A DNA stretch of 64,000 nucleotides from JAWLAT01 sp041395325 (lineage in GTDB: Bacteria; Pseudomonadota; Gammaproteobacteria; Xanthomonadales; SZUA-5): positions 5,985 through 69,984 of the forward strand of contig JAWLAT010000027.1 of NCBI GenBank assembly GCA_041395325.1. Reading direction: 5' to 3'. Shown here piece by piece: positions 61,216-64,000 of this stretch. How positions within the stretch are numbered: position 1 is the stretch's first letter; each line of letters starts with the position of its first letter. The position numbers and the translations under genes were made by a program. The notes beneath the pieces were generated by a model. It worked only from the letters and a program-made list of their open reading frames with translations, did no database searches and was not told where the DNA came from.

Positions 61216-62547
61216 TCATTCTCCAACCGGATCGCCACAACCCTGCTTCGGGTCAAAAAGCACCAGCGCTTCGCACAGGGCGTCGGCCTGATCATCGTCA
61301 CCCTGGCCACGCAACAGCTCGGCCAGAGCCGTCGTCGCCTGCCCATGGTGGGGTGTGGTGCGCAGCACTGTCCGATACCAGTGCTCTGCCTTCGCCAGCT
61401 CACCTCGCTGGCGGTAGCGATCACCAATCAGCACGCCCAGCGCAGCATCCCAGCCGCGAATCCGTGCCGGTTCGCGAGCATAGGCCCGCTCCATCGCGGC
61501 AAAGGCCGCCTCGAAGACCGGCAAGGCCTGCTCCGGGTGGCCGGTGATCTCCAGTACATCGGCCAGATTGATCAGCACGCCCCAGGCGTCTGGATCCACG
61601 GTCAGCGCGTGGCGATAGGCGGCCAGCGCGGCATCGAAGTCACCCTGAGCGCTGGCGGCCAGGCCAAAGGCACGCAAGGCGATAGTCGAATCCGGATCCT
61701 GCTCCAGCGCCTGCAGCGCCAGTCCTTTCGCGCGGGCGAGCAGGCGCGCGTTGGCCGGTTCGCGCAAATGTCCGGCTTTCAGCGCCTCACCCAGCTGGCG
61801 AAACTCCCGTTCGCCGGATCCCCCGTCAGGCCAGCGCATCGCCTTCTGCACCAGGGCATTGGCCAGTCCGGCCAGCGCCGGCGGGTGCGAAGGCCGCAAC
61901 ACCAGCACGCGTTCGTAGAGCTGCAGCGCGGCTTCGTTGTCGGCATAGTGGTACTGGCCGTAGTGATCGTCGGCGCGCGCCAGCAGCTCGGACTCGGCGC
62001 CGCCGGTCGGTCCGGACTCGGTCACCGGATCACCGCCGTAGATCGCCAGCCCGATCACAATCGCCAGCACCACGCCGAGGCCCACGGCCGACCAAACACC
62101 GGGCCGTCGCGTGATTCCGGGGACGACTGGTGCGCTCGGGGCGTCTGGCTGAACCGCGGCGCTGCCATCAACGGACGAAGTGGCTTCGATCAGCCGAACC
62201 GGGCTGATGAGACGGTAGCCGCGCTTGGGCAGCGTCTCGATGTACTGGGCATCACGCGCCGAATCGCCCAGCGCCCGACGCAAGCGGGAGACGGCGCGGG
62301 CGACGGTGTCCTCGCCGACAATCACGCCCGGCCACAGCTGCTGCAGCAGCTGCGCTTGCGAAACCACCGCGCCATCGGCTTCGATCAGCAGCCGCAGCAG
62401 ATCCAGCAGCTTGGGTTCGAGTCTGGCTGTACCGGCTTCGCCGCGGATCTCCCCGGTACTGGCGTCCACCTGCCAGCTACCGAGCTGCCAGACTGCCGCG
62501 ACCTCAATCCCATTGGGCATGCGCGTCTCAGTCACCGCAGTGCTCAC
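61216..62547 (-). CDS. CadC-like winged-helix regulator with membrane helix and TPR domain (second copy)
   Basis: A 443-residue protein: winged helix (about 20-118: LEPKLLDLLRLLIEADGAVVSQAQLLQQLWPGVIVGEDTVARAVSRLRRALGD, YIETLPKRGYRLISP) then a linker. One membrane helix follows (about 151-170, VGLGVVLAIVIGLAIYGG), then a C-terminal TPR domain (ALTVDPDAWGVLINLADVLEITGHPEQALPVFEAAF). Shorter than the copy at 45628-48213 but of the same plan. It is divergent from an S41-type peptidase gene (153-bp spacer), the most likely target (inference). Confidence 0.9.
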   Translation of the reverse strand: MSTAVTETRMPNGIEVAAVWQLGSWQVDASTGEIRGEAGTARLEPKLLDLLRLLIEADGAVVSQAQLLQQLWPGVIVGEDTVARAVSRLRRALGDSARDAQYIETLPKRGYRLISPVRLIEATSSVDGSAAVQPDAPSAPVVPGITRRPGVWSAVGLGVVLAIVIGLAIYGGDPVTESGPTGGAESELLARADDHYGQYHYADNEAALQLYERVLVLRPSHPPALAGLANALVQKAMRWPDGGSGEREFRQLGEALKAGHLREPANARLLARAKGLALQALEQDPDSTIALRAFGLAASAQGDFDAALAAYRHALTVDPDAWGVLINLADVLEITGHPEQALPVFEAAFAAMERAYAREPARIRGWDAALGVLIGDRYRQRGELAKAEHWYRTVLRTTPHHGQATTALAELLRGQGDDDQADALCEALVLFDPKQGCGDPVGE

Positions 62548-62700
62548 GAGAGTTCCGCTGGCAATGTTCGTATCGCATTGAAATCAGTGCGGTTTCTGGC
62601 AACGGAGGATTTGGTCAGGAATTCAGGAGGTCTTCGCCATGGCGGCCAGGCACGACAGCGCGCTCAATGGCCCATCGCTGAACTCTGACCCGAGGACACC

Positions 62701-64000
62701 ATGATAGGCAAACCCATCCGACGCGCCCCCCTGCATTGCGTCATTACCCTGACCGCGGTGCTGTCCTGCACATCGGTGCGGGCGGCCACAGAAGCAGCCG
62801 CCGAGTCGGCGCTGCCGGAGCGATTTGGCGTCGCCGAGCTGCAACAGGACTTCGAAGCGCTCTACCGCGGCCTGCAGGCCAGCCACTTCGATCTCTACGC
62901 CCGCCGCGACAAGGCGGACTACGACCGCCGTTACGAGGAGATGCGCGAGGCCATCGATGAACCGATGAGCCTGCAGGCCGCCGAAGTCCACTTCCAGCGC
63001 TTTGTGGCCTATGGCGATATCGCACACGCCCGCATCGACTTTCCTGCCGCCGCCTGGGAGGCCTTTCGCCAGGCGGGTGGCACCGCCCTGCCGATCTATC
63101 CGCAGTTCGTGGCTGGCCAGTTTCATGTCGGCGAGAGCTATGTGGACGAGGTGCCGGTCGGCGCGCGGCTGACGGCACTGCAGGGTCTGCCCGTCGCGGA
63201 CTGGACCGCCCGTCTGCGCCAGCATCTGTCGGCGGATTCGGACTATCTGGCCCAGACCATGCTGGAGTTTCGCTGGCCAGCCCTGCTGTGGCTGGAACTG
63301 GGCGAGCAAACGGACTATTCAATCGCCTGGACCGCCGCCGACGGCAGCCAACAGCACCGTCATATCCCGGCGCTCAGCCAGGCACAGTTGCGTTCGGCCG
63401 CCGCCGCTCGCGCTGGCGCGGACCGGCCCGAACGCGCCCTCGAGCTGCGTCCGGATGGCATCGCTTATCTGCGCCCCGGCCCCTTCTACAACATCGATCC
63501 GGGCGCCGCCGATCCATGGGATCCGGGCAGCTTCGTCGCCTTCGTCGACGCCGCCTTCGAGCAGATCCTTGCGGCGGATGCTCGTGCGCTGCTGATCGAC
63601 TTGCGCGACAACCCGGGCGGTGACAGCTCCTTCAGCGATCCCCTGGTGGCCTGGTTCGCCGACGAGCCCTTCCGCTTCTGTTCCCGCTTCACCGTGCGCT
63701 CCAGTGTTGCGGCGCGACAGTCCAATCTCGAACGCATGCGACTGGCCGGCGACCGCGTCAGCCCGGTCGCCAGCTTGTACGAATCGCTGTTCGCCGCCAA
63801 TCCACCGGGCAGCCGCTTCGAGGTCGACTTTCCTGCCGCCGAGCCGCGGCAAGGCGACCGCTTCGAAGGCCCGGTGTATCTACTGATCAACCGCCACTCC
63901 TATTCCAACACCGTCACTGTGGCCGCCCTGGCGCAGGACTATGGTTTCGCCAGGATCCTCGGTGAGGAAACCGCCGACCTGGCCTCCACCTATGGCGCAA
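62701..64000 (+). CDS. S41-family peptidase-like secreted protein, 3' end outside the window
   Basis: 433 codons are visible. A signal peptide (VITLTAVLSCTSVRA) is followed by an N-terminal helical domain (LQQDFEALYRGLQASHFDLYARRDKADYDRRYEEM). An S41/tail-specific-protease-like core follows: ALLIDLRDNPGGDSSFSDPLVAWF and YLLINRHSYSNTVTVAALAQDYGFARILGEET, with the second Ser of SYSN in the position of the S41 nucleophile. No PDZ domain is evident. It is divergent from the winged-helix/TPR regulator. Confidence 0.85.
   Translation, partial: MIGKPIRRAPLHCVITLTAVLSCTSVRAATEAAAESALPERFGVAELQQDFEALYRGLQASHFDLYARRDKADYDRRYEEMREAIDEPMSLQAAEVHFQRFVAYGDIAHARIDFPAAAWEAFRQAGGTALPIYPQFVAGQFHVGESYVDEVPVGARLTALQGLPVADWTARLRQHLSADSDYLAQTMLEFRWPALLWLELGEQTDYSIAWTAADGSQQHRHIPALSQAQLRSAAAARAGADRPERALELRPDGIAYLRPGPFYNIDPGAADPWDPGSFVAFVDAAFEQILAADARALLIDLRDNPGGDSSFSDPLVAWFADEPFRFCSRFTVRSSVAARQSNLERMRLAGDRVSPVASLYESLFAANPPGSRFEVDFPAAEPRQGDRFEGPVYLLINRHSYSNTVTVAALAQDYGFARILGEETADLASTYGA

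Overview
This is a GC-rich, gene-dense chromosomal window from a Gram-negative gammaproteobacterium, most likely of the order Lysobacterales (Xanthomonadales). The reasons are: an LPS-assembly block in the order kdsD-kdsC-lptC-lptA-lptB divergent from ibaG-murA; ECF sigma/Ser-Thr kinase pairs; CadC-like winged-helix/TPR regulators; and four secreted proteins that end in an xDGFE C-terminal motif, which I associate with this order. I cannot name the species. No rRNA, tRNA or CRISPR array was seen.

Layout. 1-4.8 kb: the 5' part of a Reg_prop sensor, sufT, three small conserved proteins, and a trio of tiny envelope proteins (DUF3309, DUF3096, DUF3185). 5.1-12.2 kb: an ECF sigma factor overlapping a Ser/Thr kinase-TPR protein, divergent from two secreted xDGFE proteins. 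12.3-17.2 kb: an AAA ATPase, a membrane-bound AraC regulator with a small membrane protein, a GNAT, an amidase, and a REP-associated transposase whose coding ends are made of REP repeats. 17.2-21.8 kb: a gene-poor, mostly lower-GC, decayed island that includes a degenerate copy of the next gene. 21.8-27.6 kb: a CXXCH lipoprotein, a two-component system, DUF2306, an NlpC/P60 hydrolase and a SlyD-like FKBP. 27.7-32.5 kb: a Gld-like ABC operon with a DUF4340 partner. 32.5-39.4 kb: small metabolic and regulatory genes, including three single-base frameshifts and a bacterial TrmY. 39.5-45.5 kb: the LPS/Kdo and MurA envelope block. 45.6-64 kb: two winged-helix/TPR regulators, a second ECF-kinase pair set among secreted beta-helix/CSLREA xDGFE proteins, a large beta-propeller protein, an NAD-dependent epimerase-like protein and a truncated S41 peptidase.

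How it works together. The window is dominated by envelope biogenesis (Lpt, Kds, MurA, amidase, NlpC) and by sensing and regulation feeding surface or secreted proteins. Both ECF/kinase pairs lie next to genes for xDGFE-tailed secreted proteins, which suggests (inference) a repeated signalling module controlling a family of exported proteins that share a C-terminal tag.
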